DNA of 64,000 nt, taken from positions 1,302,001-1,366,000 of the forward strand of contig NC_089396.1 of assembly GCF_003171515.1 (NCBI RefSeq), written 5' to 3'. Each line of letters starts with the position of its first letter. The first letter of the stretch is position 1. Shown here in pieces: positions 32,501 to 44,759 of the stretch. Both the position numbers and the translations under genes were made by a program. Under the pieces are notes generated by a model. The model was not told where the DNA came from. It did not search any database and saw only the letters and a list, made by a program, of their open reading frames with translations. The DNA comes from Pyrenophora tritici-repentis. Its lineage: Eukaryota; Ascomycota; Dothideomycetes; Pleosporales; Pleosporaceae.

Positions 32501-35500
32501 GGCGACAACATCATGATGAGTTTCGCATCTCGGTCACGGGTAAATCCATCCAAGATCTCGCGGAACAGCTGGCGAACACAGATACGACTAAACGAAGCGC
32601 GAAGAAAGCACAACCTTTGAACGTTTTTGTATTTTCTGGACAAGCTAATCTTTACCGTGGCATGGGAGCTGAGTTGCAATCAACAGCACCGGTATTTCGC
32701 AAAACTGTGCTCCAATGCGACGCAAGCCTCCGACAGCAAGGAATCGAGGGCATCGTTCAGTATATAACCAATGATGGTCCCGGTATCAAGGGCAATGAGG
32801 AGGTTGTCTCTCAGTGCGCATGCTTTGTCGTTCAATATGCGCTTGCGAAGCTTTGGCAATCGTGGGGCATTGAACCAGACTTTGTCGTCGGACATAGGTA
32901 GGTGCCACATCGCTCTGCTGTATCGAGCGCACAACTAACGTCATCTCAGCATGGGCGAGTACGCCGCCCTTGTACTTTCAGAAGCTTTGAAACTCGACGA
33001 TGCTCTTAGATTGATTGCGCAGAGGGCTCAGCTGATTGTCACTCACTGCACCCCGGCCAAAACTGGAATGGTTGCAGTCAAGCTTTCAGCCGACGACGCC
33101 CGGGTCGAGTTGGCACAACTGTTTGGAACACCAGCACCGCTTACCGTCGCTTGCGAAAACAGCCCTGAGGATTGTGTTGTGGCTGGAGATATTGATCATC
33201 TCAGCACCTTCCTGCGACACTGCAAGGCTGTGGGCACCAAAGCGCTGCAATTGCAGGTTCCTTTTGGCTTCCACTCACCTGCCATGGAACCCGCAGTCAA
33301 TCCATACCGTGAGCTCTGTTCGGACATTAAGATGTCAGAAGGCAGGATTACCATCCTCTCCAGCCACCTTGGCAGGTTTGCTCGGCTGGAAGACCTTTCA
33401 GTAGATTTCTTGCCGAGTCACATGCGTCGCCCCGTGAGATTTTCCGATGCTATACGCAGCTTAGAGAGCGTCACGGTGGGTCGGAAGATGAGAGTTTTGG
33501 AGATCGGACACACATCAGGAAGTGAGTAAAGGTGCCACCCAGAACAGGTCCAGCCACTAACAGCTGATAGCAACTGCATTGGTTAAGAAGTCATTGAAAG
33601 AAGGTGAAGCAACTTACATGTCATCTCTTCGACCTACAGAGAGCCCTTGGGCTTCGATGTTGACAACCTTGAAAGCCCTCTTCTTGGAGTCTGCACCTGT
33701 CAAATGGAGCGAGGTGTATGCCGGATCATCGACTAGATACTTAGATGCTACGCCAAAGTATCCCTTGTTCCCAGCTGAATTCGTCATACCCTTCCGGGAG
33801 CCTCTTGTCGAGTCAACAGAATCGAAGAAGCCACTATCCGGTCCTGCGACAAGACTGTTTTTCCAGTTAGACAAGAAGTCCTCTACTGGGACAGCAATCA
33901 CGACCTTTGAAGCTAGGTTGTCATTGATGTCAAGTTTCATTAGGGCCCATATCGTTGGGGGCACACCACTTTGTCCTGCATCTATTTATCTCGAACTGGC
34001 TCTTCAGGCCATGGATCAGGTCCATCCGGCGCTACAGGGACAAACACAGGTGTTGAGAGACATCATATTCGAATCTCCACTTGTTCAATCCAGTGCCCTG
34101 GAGGATGAAGGCAGTCTTGCATTGGTCATGGAGAAAAAAGATGCTAGGGCTAAGGGTCATGGCTATGCCTTCAAAGCTGAGAAATCGGGCACATGCTACT
34201 GCACTGGCACGATAGATTTGGAAGCTGTTTCCAGTGTCAAGCCGCTGCTGAGCCGCAAGTCCGCTTTCCTCATGAAGCATGTTGAATCGATGATCAATGG
34301 GGGCCATGGAGCTGGCGATAGCTTCTCAACTCGCATGATCTACCACGTCGTTTTCCCACGCGTAGTGGCCTACTCTGACCCATTCTTGACTCTGCGGCGT
34401 CTCCGCATCAGTCCAAGTGGTCTCGAAGGATATGGTAGCTTTCGCCTCCCGGCCAATTCTTCCAACGCGGAGTTTGTCTGCCACCCCGCTCTTGTGGATA
34501 CATTATTGCATACGGCGGGCTTTGTTGCAAACAACTGGATCAATCGTGACCAAGCCTGTATATGCGTCAAAGTAGAGAACATCACGCTTCTCCACGACCG
34601 GATTTCTGCTTCAGTCGGTGACGATCTGAGCATTTATGCCAGCATGGTAGATTGTATCGATGGTTTCGTCATCGGAGACGCGTACGCGATGGACAGATCT
34701 GGACAGGTGATAGCGATAGCCGAGGGCATGCATTTCAAGAAGACGGGACTGAAGGGTTTCCAGAACCACCTGGCACGCCTGGCAGGAAACGGTCAGAGTC
34801 AGAGACCGGCACCTCCACGCCGCGACTCAGCAATGGATAAGCTGCACCAAGAAATGCCAAAACATCACTCAATTCGACAGAGAACGCCAGAACCGGATAT
34901 TAGAAGCGTCGTGCGTCACGAAGTCTCCAGGCTATGTGGCATAGCTTCCGAAATAGACGGCGATGCAGATCTTGCGCAACTTGGTGTTGACTCGCTTTTG
35001 TTCATCGAGCTCACACAATCCCTCTCTCAGAAGCTTGCTCCAACTGGATCCTCTGGTCTGGACCTGAGCCAGTGCTCTACTTTGCGCGACTTGGAAGCTG
35101 TATTCTTGGGTGCGACTGTTGCCCCGATATACTCTGACGAGATTGTTCGAGCGAACGAGGAGATCCTTCCTGCGCCTGCCAACAACAAGCCGATTGTTTC
35201 AACCAGATATTCGCCGTTACGAGTCGTGAAAGATATGGTGGAGCAAGTATGTGGCTGTGCGATCTTCGATTTGGACAAAGACATGTCTCTCGAGGATGTT
35301 GGTGTAGACTCACTGCTGTCTATGGAACTGGAACAAGGATTGCGACAAATGGGCGGGATCAGCATCGATGGCGATCACGGCACCATTTCCGAGCTCACCA
35401 TTGGCCAATTGGAGAGTCTGATCCTGTCAAAGCTCTCTCAGTCCCAGGCTCCAATCACACCGCAATTAACACCGAGTCCAGTCTGTGCAGCTGCAGCCAC

Positions 35501-36338
35501 AAAACTGCAGAACGGCAAGGACTCGCGAAGTCGGGTGTACCTATTCCACGATGGAAGTGGTTTAAGTCACCAATATGCAAAGATTGGTCCACTAGGTTGT
35601 GACGTTTTCGGAGTATCCAGCTTGGACTTTGCTGGCATAGACCCTTCAGTTCACAGCCTCGCCGATTTCGCTTGGCGATACATTTCCGAGCTTGGTTTGG
35701 CTGTTCATGATGCACAGGGCATCATAGTAGGTGGTAAGCTTCTCGATCTTCGCTCACCTACCGTGTCGAAATGAACTAACACATCATGCAGGATGGTCTT
35801 TTGGTGGCGTCCTCGCCTTCGAGATCGCGCGTCAACTGCAAGACCTCGGCACTCCTGTCAAAGGGCTGATTCTCCTCGACTCTCCATATCCAATCGATCA
35901 TGAGCTACTTCCGGACACGATCATCGAACACATCGCCGGTACCGCCTTTGAGGCACATCCTGATATCCGGTCCTGCGTAGCAGCGCAATTCAAAAGGAAC
36001 ACCGGCTTATTGAAGGATTACAAACGACCTCCTGGGTCGTTCCAAGTCCCAACAGTCATGTTGCTTAGTCGGGAGGCGTGTGACACGGCAACCCTCCGCG
36101 GATTGAAGTACGCCTGGTTGGACGACGAGGATTTCCGGAAGATGGCGACACAAATGTGGAGGACGCTTGTAGGCGACAAAATCGAGACAATGGATATCGA
36201 TGGAAATCACTTCAACATGTTTGAAGCTAAGCATGTAAGGCTCCGTCATACTAGTATTAAGAGTTGCTTTTGCTAACATGGCCACAGTTGCAATCTTTAT
36301 CGGAGAAGCTGCTCACAGCTTATAATGCATTGGCATGA
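29552..36338 (+). CDS. Non-reducing polyketide synthase, SAT-KS-AT-PT-ACP-ACP-TE
   Basis: About 2076 residues. Exons after the first: 29913-30157, 30214-30906, 30950-31286, 31334-31518, 31613-31922, 31970-32897, 32950-33521, 33571-35733, 35792-36234, 36288-36338. SAT (1-370) has [12 protein letters not shown] (380-810) has [14 protein letters not shown] and [13 protein letters not shown] (905-1190) has GHSMGEY split by an intron; PT (1285-1590) has His in [15 protein letters not shown] and Asp in [13 protein letters not shown]. The ACPs ([10 protein letters not shown] and [10 protein letters not shown]) are near 1650 and 1755. TE (1840-2076) has GGWSFGG. The domain order equals that of orsellinate synthases such as OrsA, so a small aromatic acid is a reasonable product guess. 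Exon 1 ends near 29853, but no GT-AG pair I can find joins LHQILE to AGFCSG in frame. Confidence 0.9.
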
Positions 36339-37375
36339 TTCGCATGTCGATGTTGGGGGATGCAAGGGCCACAATACCGTCATTGATTACGTGCGCAGAT
36401 TCGGTAGCAATGAAGATGTGTCGCAGGCCAAGCGCTGTCGGAAACCTTGTTACTAATAACGCCGTGCGATGACCTTTATATAAGCTCAGCTAGGAGGTTA
36501 CAAACAATAGAACATTCACTCTTTCCTAGTTTTTCTATCCACAATACCCGCACCCAACCGTGCGACAGTTATAAGCCCGGTCAACCTTCCTTCTGCAGCA
36601 CTATCAGCTTATGTAGACAGTACTATCTCTGTTAACTGCTCATTGCAAGCATGCCGCTAGTTGCGATTGTCGGCGCAGTCCCAACAGAAAGTGAGGGGTC
36701 GCATCCGCAACCCCGCATCCCCGCGATCGTTAGAACACTTAAGGGTTGAATAACAACAACTACCTTAAGGAGAAAGAAGATAAGTATTAAGAAGTAATTA
36801 AATACGTATCTATAATATTAGTAAGAGAACATAATCTACTAACACTGAACGCTTATAGTAATTAGATTAATTACAGTCGGGTGACAAAAAGAAAGAGACT
36901 TTTTAAAAGTTAACTATTTCTAAGCTCTATATCTAAAGAACTCGACTAGCTAGACTAATACATTTTAATTTTTTAGAAAGTTAAGAACTTTCTCTTCAGG
37001 TAGGGTTACTATGAAATATACTTAGTAAGCAAAGTAAAGCTAATCTAAGGCAGTAAAAGTAGAGTTCAAAAAGAGCTAGAAGAGAGTTAGGTATAACTTT
37101 TTACTGAGCGTAAAAAAATTTCTAAAAAGAGTTCCTAAGATACTGGCTTATATAAGCATTATGTAAGCAAATCTCTTTCTAAGCTTTCTTATCTAGTTAA
37201 TTTTAAAAACAAAGAGTAAAGAAAAGTACGCTAAAAAAAGTACGCTAAAATTACGTAATAATCTACTAGTGTTATTCTATATATCTTTCTCTTTCTACTT
37301 CTAAATTTTCTCTTCTCTATTATCTCTCTATGTCTCGAGAGCTTTCTAAATTCGAAAAAGAAGTTTATACTCTAT
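36339..37375. other. Intergenic region, AT-rich from about 36740
   Basis: 36339-36740 is ordinary non-coding sequence after the PKS. From about 36740 to 37370 the DNA is strongly AT-rich and dense in TA dinucleotides, with no open frame, like a heavily RIP-mutated repeat. The family cannot be recognised. Confidence 0.6.
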
Positions 37376-37591
37376 TGTCAGATAATAGCACTGTTGAAGA
37401 TGAGAGCGTACAGACGCTGGGTTAGACTAGCGCGACCCGGCATCTGAGAGAGCCAATCGGATCACAGGAAGGCTTGGCACCCCCCAGGTGTGCCCACAAC
37501 CGTAGACAGAACCAACAAACAATCAACAATCAATATCATCACCATTATTACCTATTTCATCAGTATTCCAGATGAGAGTGAATATCTGACA
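37376..37591. mobile_element. Solo LTR, TGTCAGATA family, second copy
   Basis: A 216-bp unit with ends TGTCAGATA and TATCTGACA and the perfect 5-bp duplication TCTAT (37371-37375 and 37592-37596). It marks the border between the AT-rich block and the nested Fot1-like elements. Confidence 0.8.
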
Positions 37592-38850
37592 TCTATCTTT
37601 GCAAAAAAAATCTACTAACATGATCCATGGGCGAGCGGCGCACCCCACCAACTTTTGCAACTTTAAAGCGATGCATCTCAACAACGCGATAATATTATTG
37701 CAAGATATTAGTACAGTAGATTACTCTATATTAATAGTATCAGTCTTGCATGTGCGCGAGTTGTGCCCAGTCTCCTTGCACCTAGTGCAGCGCCTTTGAG
37801 CCCGCTGGCTGAGGCCTGATCGCGCTCCTCCTTGACGCTCTTTATAAGCAATCTGCTAGTCAGCCTCATTTTAAGCTAGTATATCCTCTCTAGCTCCCTT
37901 TGTGAGTACTCTATGCTTCTGTATACGCCTTTTAGAGCGCCGCCTACGCTCTAAGGCTGCGCTGTTAGCCTTCTTAAGACTAGAGATCTAATCGCGCATT
38001 AGCTTAGCAGAGAGCATTATTACCTCGGCGCCCTTCTTTAGCTAGTTAATCGCCATAATAATTAAAGCTGGTGATAAGCTCTTATGCTGGCACACGCGCT
38101 CACGTATTAGGCTTAACTAAGCCTTAAGCTCACGCGCGTTGCTTGGCGTTTAAGCTACCTAGGGAGCCTCTAGCAGAGCTGCTAGAGGAGTAGGTGTACG
38201 CAGTTGTACATCTACCTTTAATAGAACAGCCTCTAGTTGTAGAGGAACAAGGCCTACGCCGTAGAAGGCTAAGTAAATATTAGCTAGCGTGAACGCTTAA
38301 TTAAATGCTGCCTTAAACGCTGGCAGAAACTCTAGCTTAGTAATATAGTTAATGTAGTTGCGTATAAGGCTCTCTACCTTACGGCTGTACGCGCGCTTTA
38401 ATAGCGAGAAGCAGCTAATATTAAGTAGCTAGAGTAGGTGAGATATGTAAGGAGGTATATAGAGCGTATAGATATTGTTCTCCTTGCAGAGCTCCTAGAA
38501 CGCTACAGATTAGTAGCTCTTATAGCTATTAATAATAAGCAGGCGACGCGCGCCTACACTACGAGCCTGCGTATGAGCGTTAAAGTGCTTTAGCTACTTA
38601 ACTCTAAGCTTATTATTCGTCCAGCTATTATCGCTAACTACGATCGCCTAGTTGCGTAGGATCTTAGCTTCCTTATACTAGGCTAATAGGTAGTACTAGC
38701 CAGCGAAGATAAGAAATAGTAGGACTAACTAGCTAGCAGCGCTAATAGTAGTAGTTAGCGTTACCTACTCGCGATTGCCTAGCTAAATACTCTTTAGCCT
38801 GCCTCTCCTCTCTGCTCCTATTATAACTAGCTGCGTTATAATCTTACCTA

Positions 38851-40715
38851 ACGTATCTAACGGGTTGGCGGGCCACACGGGTTGGCGGGACACTTTTGCC
38901 AAGCCCTCACCAAAACCACCCTCATTCTGGCGCAAAACAGCCCACTTTAGCCCTATATAGTATAATACAATATAAGATATCATTTAGAGTCTACTTCTGC
39001 TGCTTGCTTACACGTACGCGCGTTATGCCCAGTCTGATTGCACCGTCCACACCGCCTTTGAGATGGTTCACCTGCTTCAGCGCGCACTCGCGTCTTTAGC
39101 TTCTTCCTATCACTACGCGCCCCAAACTCCTGTAGAGCAGTTAGACGAGCGCCATCCTCAACCATCAAGGTCCCCTCTGCCTGAACCCGCTTCCTTTTAT
39201 GCGATCTACGCCGCGTAGCAGCCTCATTTGCCGCTCGAAGCTCTGCGATCTCCTTTTGCGCCAACACTAGCTTATGCGCGATAATTGCTGCTCCCTTTGA
39301 GACCTTCTCAAAGGCCTCCACCATAGACATTGGTGAGCTATCTACATGCCTCTGAATCCTTGCCTTCACAAGCGTCGATTGCGACCCTAGTTCAAGGGTA
39401 TTGCTTGGGGTTTGCGACTGCCAGGGCTCGTTGTTGATAGGCAGTGGTGGTGATGGAGTACGCAGCCGGACGTCAAGGGTTGTTATAACCCGTTCTGGGT
39501 TAAAAGGGACTAATCCAGCGCCTCGAAACCCTCCTTGGATATTACTAGAAGTAATTGCAGCATTATAGGCGCGTATAAAGCATGGTAGGAACTCAAGTTT
39601 CGTGATGTGAGTGATCCGGTTGCGCATGAGATCTTCGGCTTGGCGCCTATACGCCTTCTTCAAAGGAGCAAAACAACCCACATCAAGAGGCTGTAGGAGG
39701 TGCGATGAGTGCGGAGGCATACAGATAGTAATAATCTTGTTCTCTTTGCAGTATTGCTGGAATTTGAGTGAGTTATGGCTCTTATGGCCGTCAATTGCGA
39801 GCAGTTGGTGGCTGCCAACTACTCTCTTCTTTGTATGCTTATTAAAGTGCTTCAACCACTGCAGGCCAAGCTTATTTGTAGTCCAGCCGTTCTCAGAGAC
39901 TGCAATAACCCAATCATAGGGTAGGCTATCCTCCTTGTACTAGGCAGAGAGGTGGTAGTGGCCTTTGAAGACGATGAAGGGTGGAATAGGCCACCCTGTC
40001 GCGTTGATGCCCTGGATGACTGTTGTCCACTCTCTGTTGCCTTGCTGCACTGACTTTGGCCGTCCTCGTCTCTCTAAAGCTGTAACAACCGCTCCAGTTG
40101 ATATCTGGCCCATCATGAAGCCTGCCTTATCAAAGTTGTACGTGTCTTCATCCTGGATGCCGTACTTGGCTTTGATATTAGCTACTAGGCTAAACCAGCC
40201 CCGGATAACCTTCGGATCCTCGCAGAGCGCTCTCTTATAATCGTACTTGCGATTAAACTTTATTGTGAACTCAGGGCGGCGCTTAACCCACATACTGGGC
40301 CAGTTTAAGCCAACCTAGCCTAGATTGCGCTCTGCGCGCAAGGAATTGGCCATATCAGCTACAGCTGCGAGCCGAGGGGGAAATCCGCGCGTAATAAGCT
40401 CAAGTATATACTCAACAACTACGCTCTCCTCAGTCTTTGTCAGATTCAACGATTTAGGCCAGCAATCTGCTTGTGAAGGTCGTCCAGCGCGTCGATAGCT
40501 TAGTGTTGTTCGAGAGACGTTATAGATAGCTGCAGCGCGTCGCAAGGAGAGTGTCGCATCTTCTTCAAGAGCTTGAAGGGCAGTCTGTATCTGACGTTCA
40601 TTAGAAGGTCCCATCTGGTGTTGTTGTTGAGGCATCGTGTACATAGGTAGAGTTGGTGGGGGCTTGGCAAAAGTGTCCCGCCAACCCGTGTGGCCCGCCA
40701 ACCCGTTAGATACGT
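38851..40715 (-). mobile_element. Inner Fot1-like element, nested
   Basis: 1865 bp, flanked by TA (38849-38850 and 40716-40717), inserted in the outer element. The inverted ends start ACGTATCTAACGGGTTGGCG and hold two direct copies of the GGGTTGGCGGG motif, as in the relic at 4881. It is better preserved than its host element, hence younger. Confidence 0.9.
38980..40635 (-). pseudogene. Fot1-type transposase, two nonsense mutations
   Basis: The homologue of the intact transposase at 970-2622, reading from ATG at 40635 (MPQQQHQ) to SK at 38980. The frame is kept throughout but has TAG at 40314-40312 and at 39939-39937; at the second the intact copy has Trp in HLSAWYKED. Helix-turn-helix, all three catalytic Asp regions (NFDKAGFMMG has a changed neighbour, AIDGHKSH, PLDVGCF) and the zinc knuckle can be read. 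TGG to TAG fits RIP or deamination. Confidence 0.88.
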
Positions 40716-41430
40716 TATTATAAAGCTAGCTTTATTAAAGTTGTAGACGTCCTTATCGCAGATACCTAGCTTAGCCTTTGTCTCTTCTATAAGCTTAAAC
40801 TACCTCTTTATTAATGTTGCATCCTTATAAAGAGCTCTTTGCTTATTGTACGCTTAGTTAAAACACGTCTAAAGACTGTCTATACGCTTAACAAAGGTAG
40901 ATAGCTAGTTAACTCTAACCTACTCTCTACTATACGCAGCTAGCAGCTTATCAGCTATATTACGTATAGCTGTGTAAGTAGGCGCAAATCTACGCAAGTC
41001 TAGCTAAAGTATATAGCTAATAATTACCTCCTCTTCTCTCTAGGTAAGCTTCCTTAAGTTAGGCGGGCAATCGCGTTAGGCAGGTATACCAGCGCGTCGG
41101 CGGCGGAGCGTTGTTTCGGCTACGTTGTAGACTACTGCAGCAGTACAGGTACCTTAGATCTAGTGCGCATTAATAGATAAGATAGCAAGCTGAATATCTG
41201 CTTCATTTAATAGTAATTGAGTAGCGCTGCGTTGAGCCATTGTAGATTAAGATCAATAAGGTGAGTAAAGTTAGTGGGGTGCGCCGCTCGCCCGTGTGCG
41301 CCGCTCGCCCATGGATCATGTTATGCTATTGCTGTATCATGTAGTATACAAGTGTTGGCATAGTTAACGTGATACATTATAGAAGAGGAAGTTAATATCT
41401 ACTAACTACTAACTAATCTGCCGCACGATC

Positions 41431-44385
41431 TTAAAGTGTCGCGAGATCTTGGCGGAGACTACAACAACGCGGATGATCAGACCCAAAGCGCTCTTCGTAG
41501 CCCTCCAGCGCCCGCTCGTACATCTCTTCCGCCTTGTCTAGCTTGCCCTGATTAGCGTAGAGGGCGCCTAGGTTGTTGACCGTGTCAAGAGTCGACGTGT
41601 GATCGCGCCTAAGTGCCTTCTCCTTTCCTTGCAGCGCCCGCTCTTACATCTCTTCTGCCTTGTCTAGCTTGCCCTGATTCCTATAGAGATCGCCTAGGCC
41701 ATGAACTGCATCCATTATAGTTATGTCATCCTCCCGTCCCGTGAGCACGGTATTCACAGAGCTGTGACATTGGTTTGCGTGCCGAAGCAGCCGCTGCTGC
41801 GTCACCCAGTACTGCAGTGCGTCCGTACTAGGTACGTGTAGCCCCACACACCTCAGTGCAAGCCTGGCCATCCCATCATCCCATCCACCGTTTACCACAT
41901 GCTTCGTCCACGCGTGCCCACAGCTGTGCATGCCGTAGCCTCGTGACTCCTTGCCACCTTCTCCAAGCGTCGTATCTGCTTCGACTAGCGCATGGTCACA
42001 GAGCACTCTTACAGCCTTGTTAAACACAAGTCGATCTCGCGTCAGTTCGCAGAACCACTTTGGCGCATTGTCTCGGCCTTCTTGCAGAAGCTGCAGCCAC
42101 ACGTCTTGATTGTCAAAGTAGGCCCACAGCTGCAGAAGCTTTGTCGCGAGCGAGCTCTGCTTCTTGACATGGTCGAAAGAGATTCCCCACGTTGTGTACA
42201 GCGTCCTGTCTTCGTATGACAGCAGCTGCGGGGTGTCTTGCTTCAGTTGAGCCCACGACTCTTTGTACGATTGGAGATACTCCGCGAAGCTATCTGGTAC
42301 TAGGTGGAGGTAGGCGCCGGCCGTAGCAAAAGCCAGCGGCAACCCGTCCAGCTCTTCAGCTAGCCTCCGAGCGTCGACGTCTTGCTACTGTGTCAGCATC
42401 ACTCACGGCGAGGTAGGAAGGTGTCACCTACCAAGACTTAGCCTTTCTCGTCTGGACGTCTGCGACAGTATCTCCAGGCTGTGCTCAATGCCCCGCAGCT
42501 TCTTCACCGCGACGGGACGACCCAGATGCAGCTGAGACGACCGCGTCGTGATCAACACTGCTCCCTGGTCCGCTTTAGGAAGGAACGGCCGGATATCGAA
42601 CGTGCCCGGCCCGTCATGACCTGGCAGCTTCGGCGTGTCGTAGTTGTTATAGATGACCAGCCATCGGTCGTTCCCAGCGCTGCTCAGTCATCTTCTCACT
42701 GCCTCCGCCGCTTCGTCAAGATCGCTGCCTTGAGCGACAGCCTTGAGATGCACCAGCGACGGATGCTCGCGGTAGACGCGTCTCGCTGCGGCCGCATAAC
42801 CCTGCTTCAGCGTGTCAACGTCCTTGCTGTTGACCCAGAACACGGCCGAGTAGTCGTCTTTATGTTGTTGCGCGTATGCTAATGCTAGCTGTGTCTTGAC
42901 CATCCCACCTAGACCGTGTACGACTGCCGTCTTGCGAGACCCGTCATGCTCAAGCTCTCTGTGGATGGCATCCAGCTCCTCGCTCCGACCGACGAAATGG
43001 TCCACGCGCGACACCTCGGGCACGATAGACTGGACAGCGAACGACGCAACAGGCTCATTGGAATGGACTAAGAACAACTTATTACTACTACTACTACTTC
43101 TTCGCTAATATACTTGCTACTCTAAGACTACGTACCCACGTTTACTTTGGCCTCTGTATCACACCGCCCACCGATGCTAGTACCTGCTCTTGCTGCCATC
43201 ACCCGCAGGTGGCCTGACACCGTCCTGTACCCAGGGTCCGTCTTCGACTCGAACTTGACCATGTGGATGTGGTCCGCGTGTATCGCGATCGGCTCGCCGT
43301 CTGCTGCGCCTGGCACCACAGCCGATGCTCGGGGGACAACCTGATAGGCGTTAGCAAATAACTACTACGCTTCGTCCATCTTGAAGTAACTCACGATAAT
43401 CGACTTGCCTAACACCGTCGGCGTCGCGTACGTCTCGTACGCATACTTCGTTACAAAGTCCCCGCTAATCGGCTCGTACTGTCCCCAGCTGCTGCTGCAG
43501 CCACTCCGAGTCCCGCTCTAGGTGCTGCAGCAGCCGGTCGTCCGCCGCCATAAACACCGACGCCACGTTGACCATAAGCTTGCCTAGCGCGACGCCGCTG
43601 CCGCCTTGGTGGGGTGTTCCTATAAACAGGATGCCGTATGTCAACAGCTTGATGGCGCGGTGCTCTTTGAGGGCGCCTCGGCGGGCCGCGTCCGAGTGGT
43701 TGAGCACCTGTGCGTGTCAGTCGAGTGTTAATGTGCCTTTGTCAATCAAACGCGCTACAGAAGCTGTGGAAAGAGCACTCACGCTTTTGACAACAATGCC
43801 GCCCAAGCTATGCGCCACGAAGATGATCGGCCGCTTGCTCGTCTGCTCCGGCGTTAGTTCTTGCTATTGCACATAGTGTCTCGCTCATCGCGCACCTCCG
43901 TAATCTGCCTCTCCAGGCACAGGTCCGACACCAGCGTTCGTGCATGGTCGAACAAGTACTGGCAGCTCACTTGCGACCCACTGTGTGTGTTCGCATCATA
44001 GCCTCAGCAGAGTATGCGCGCGTTGGGAAGATCTTGTGGAAGGAGGTCGCGCAGCCAGTTGACGCTGTCGACGCTGTCGACGCCGCTGCCCGCCGTCCAC
44101 GTCTTCTCGCAGTGCCCGTGGACCGCGACGATGCTAGACTCATGTTAGCTGCTGAATGCGGCAACTAAGCAGCGAAGAGGAATACTCGATAACTGGGTTG
44201 ATGCCTTCACACACCACTTGTAAGCCCTGCGCAGCCGTGGCAGCCGGCTCTGTTGACCCTGAGGATGTTGAAGACAGCTCTGCAGATACCTGCCTGGGGT
44301 GTTAGACCGTGTGGAATGAAACGCGGTATAGGAGACATACCTTCGCCTTGCTCTTCTTCGAGCGGAAGTCAACGAGCCGTCGCAT
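41431..44385 (-). pseudogene. Decayed hydrolase/NB-ARC/TPR NLR gene (NLR-1)
   Basis: Reads from ATG at 44385 (MRRLVDFRSKKSKAK) through a DUF676-like alpha/beta hydrolase (IIFVAHSLGGIVVKS, then IGTPHQGG), an NB-ARC domain (DHFVGRSEELDAI, VVHGLGGMVKTQLALAY) and C-terminal kinesin-light-chain-type TPRs (NQGKLDKAEEMYERALEGYEE), ending at 41431. Lesions: TGA for the Trp after EAVRR (about 42685), TAA within AEEM-Y-ERAL (41643-41641), and a P-loop reading GGMVKT instead of GGxGKT. Intact relatives are fungal immune-type receptors. It is head to head with NLR-2, and their first ~600 bases are inverted homologues. Confidence 0.85.
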
Positions 44386-44759
44386 CGCGTTATCTTAGGC
44401 TAGGCCAGCAGATGCGTGGTGTAGGACGTAGAACATCCAGAAGTATCGCGCACGAAGGCTGTCGCAAAGCTGTCGCAAAGCTGTCGCGAGGCTGAGCTGC
44501 ACAGCGTCTGCGGCATGCTGGCGGTTCAGGCGATGAATGGCGCCTGAATGCTGTTGTCGTTAGCTGTCCGTCGCTCAGCCCGCTCAGCCCGCCGAACCCG
44601 CTGAACGGCGCTTACTGTAGTGGGCTGCTGTCACAGGCTACAACTCGCTTTTGGTGTCGACCACGATCGACGCCCTGGTCCTCAGACGGTCCCACAGTGC
44701 ACATCTGTCGCTCAGCCCGAATCCTACCCCAGTCCTGCGTAGGCTTTGTCGTTACTGAG

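Larger units (their letters stand above)
37618..41321 (-). mobile_element. Outer Fot1-like element, RIP-degraded
   Basis: Flanked by TA (37616-37617 and 41322-41323), with inverted ends ACATGATCCATGGGCGAGCGG. Without the inserted inner element it is about 1.84 kb, the normal Fot1 size. A minus-strand transposase is recognisable from a start near 41240 (ATGGCTCAACGC) to a zinc-knuckle region near 37760, but is full of stops and TA-rich changes. Its terminal repeat differs from those of the other two subfamilies. Confidence 0.85.
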
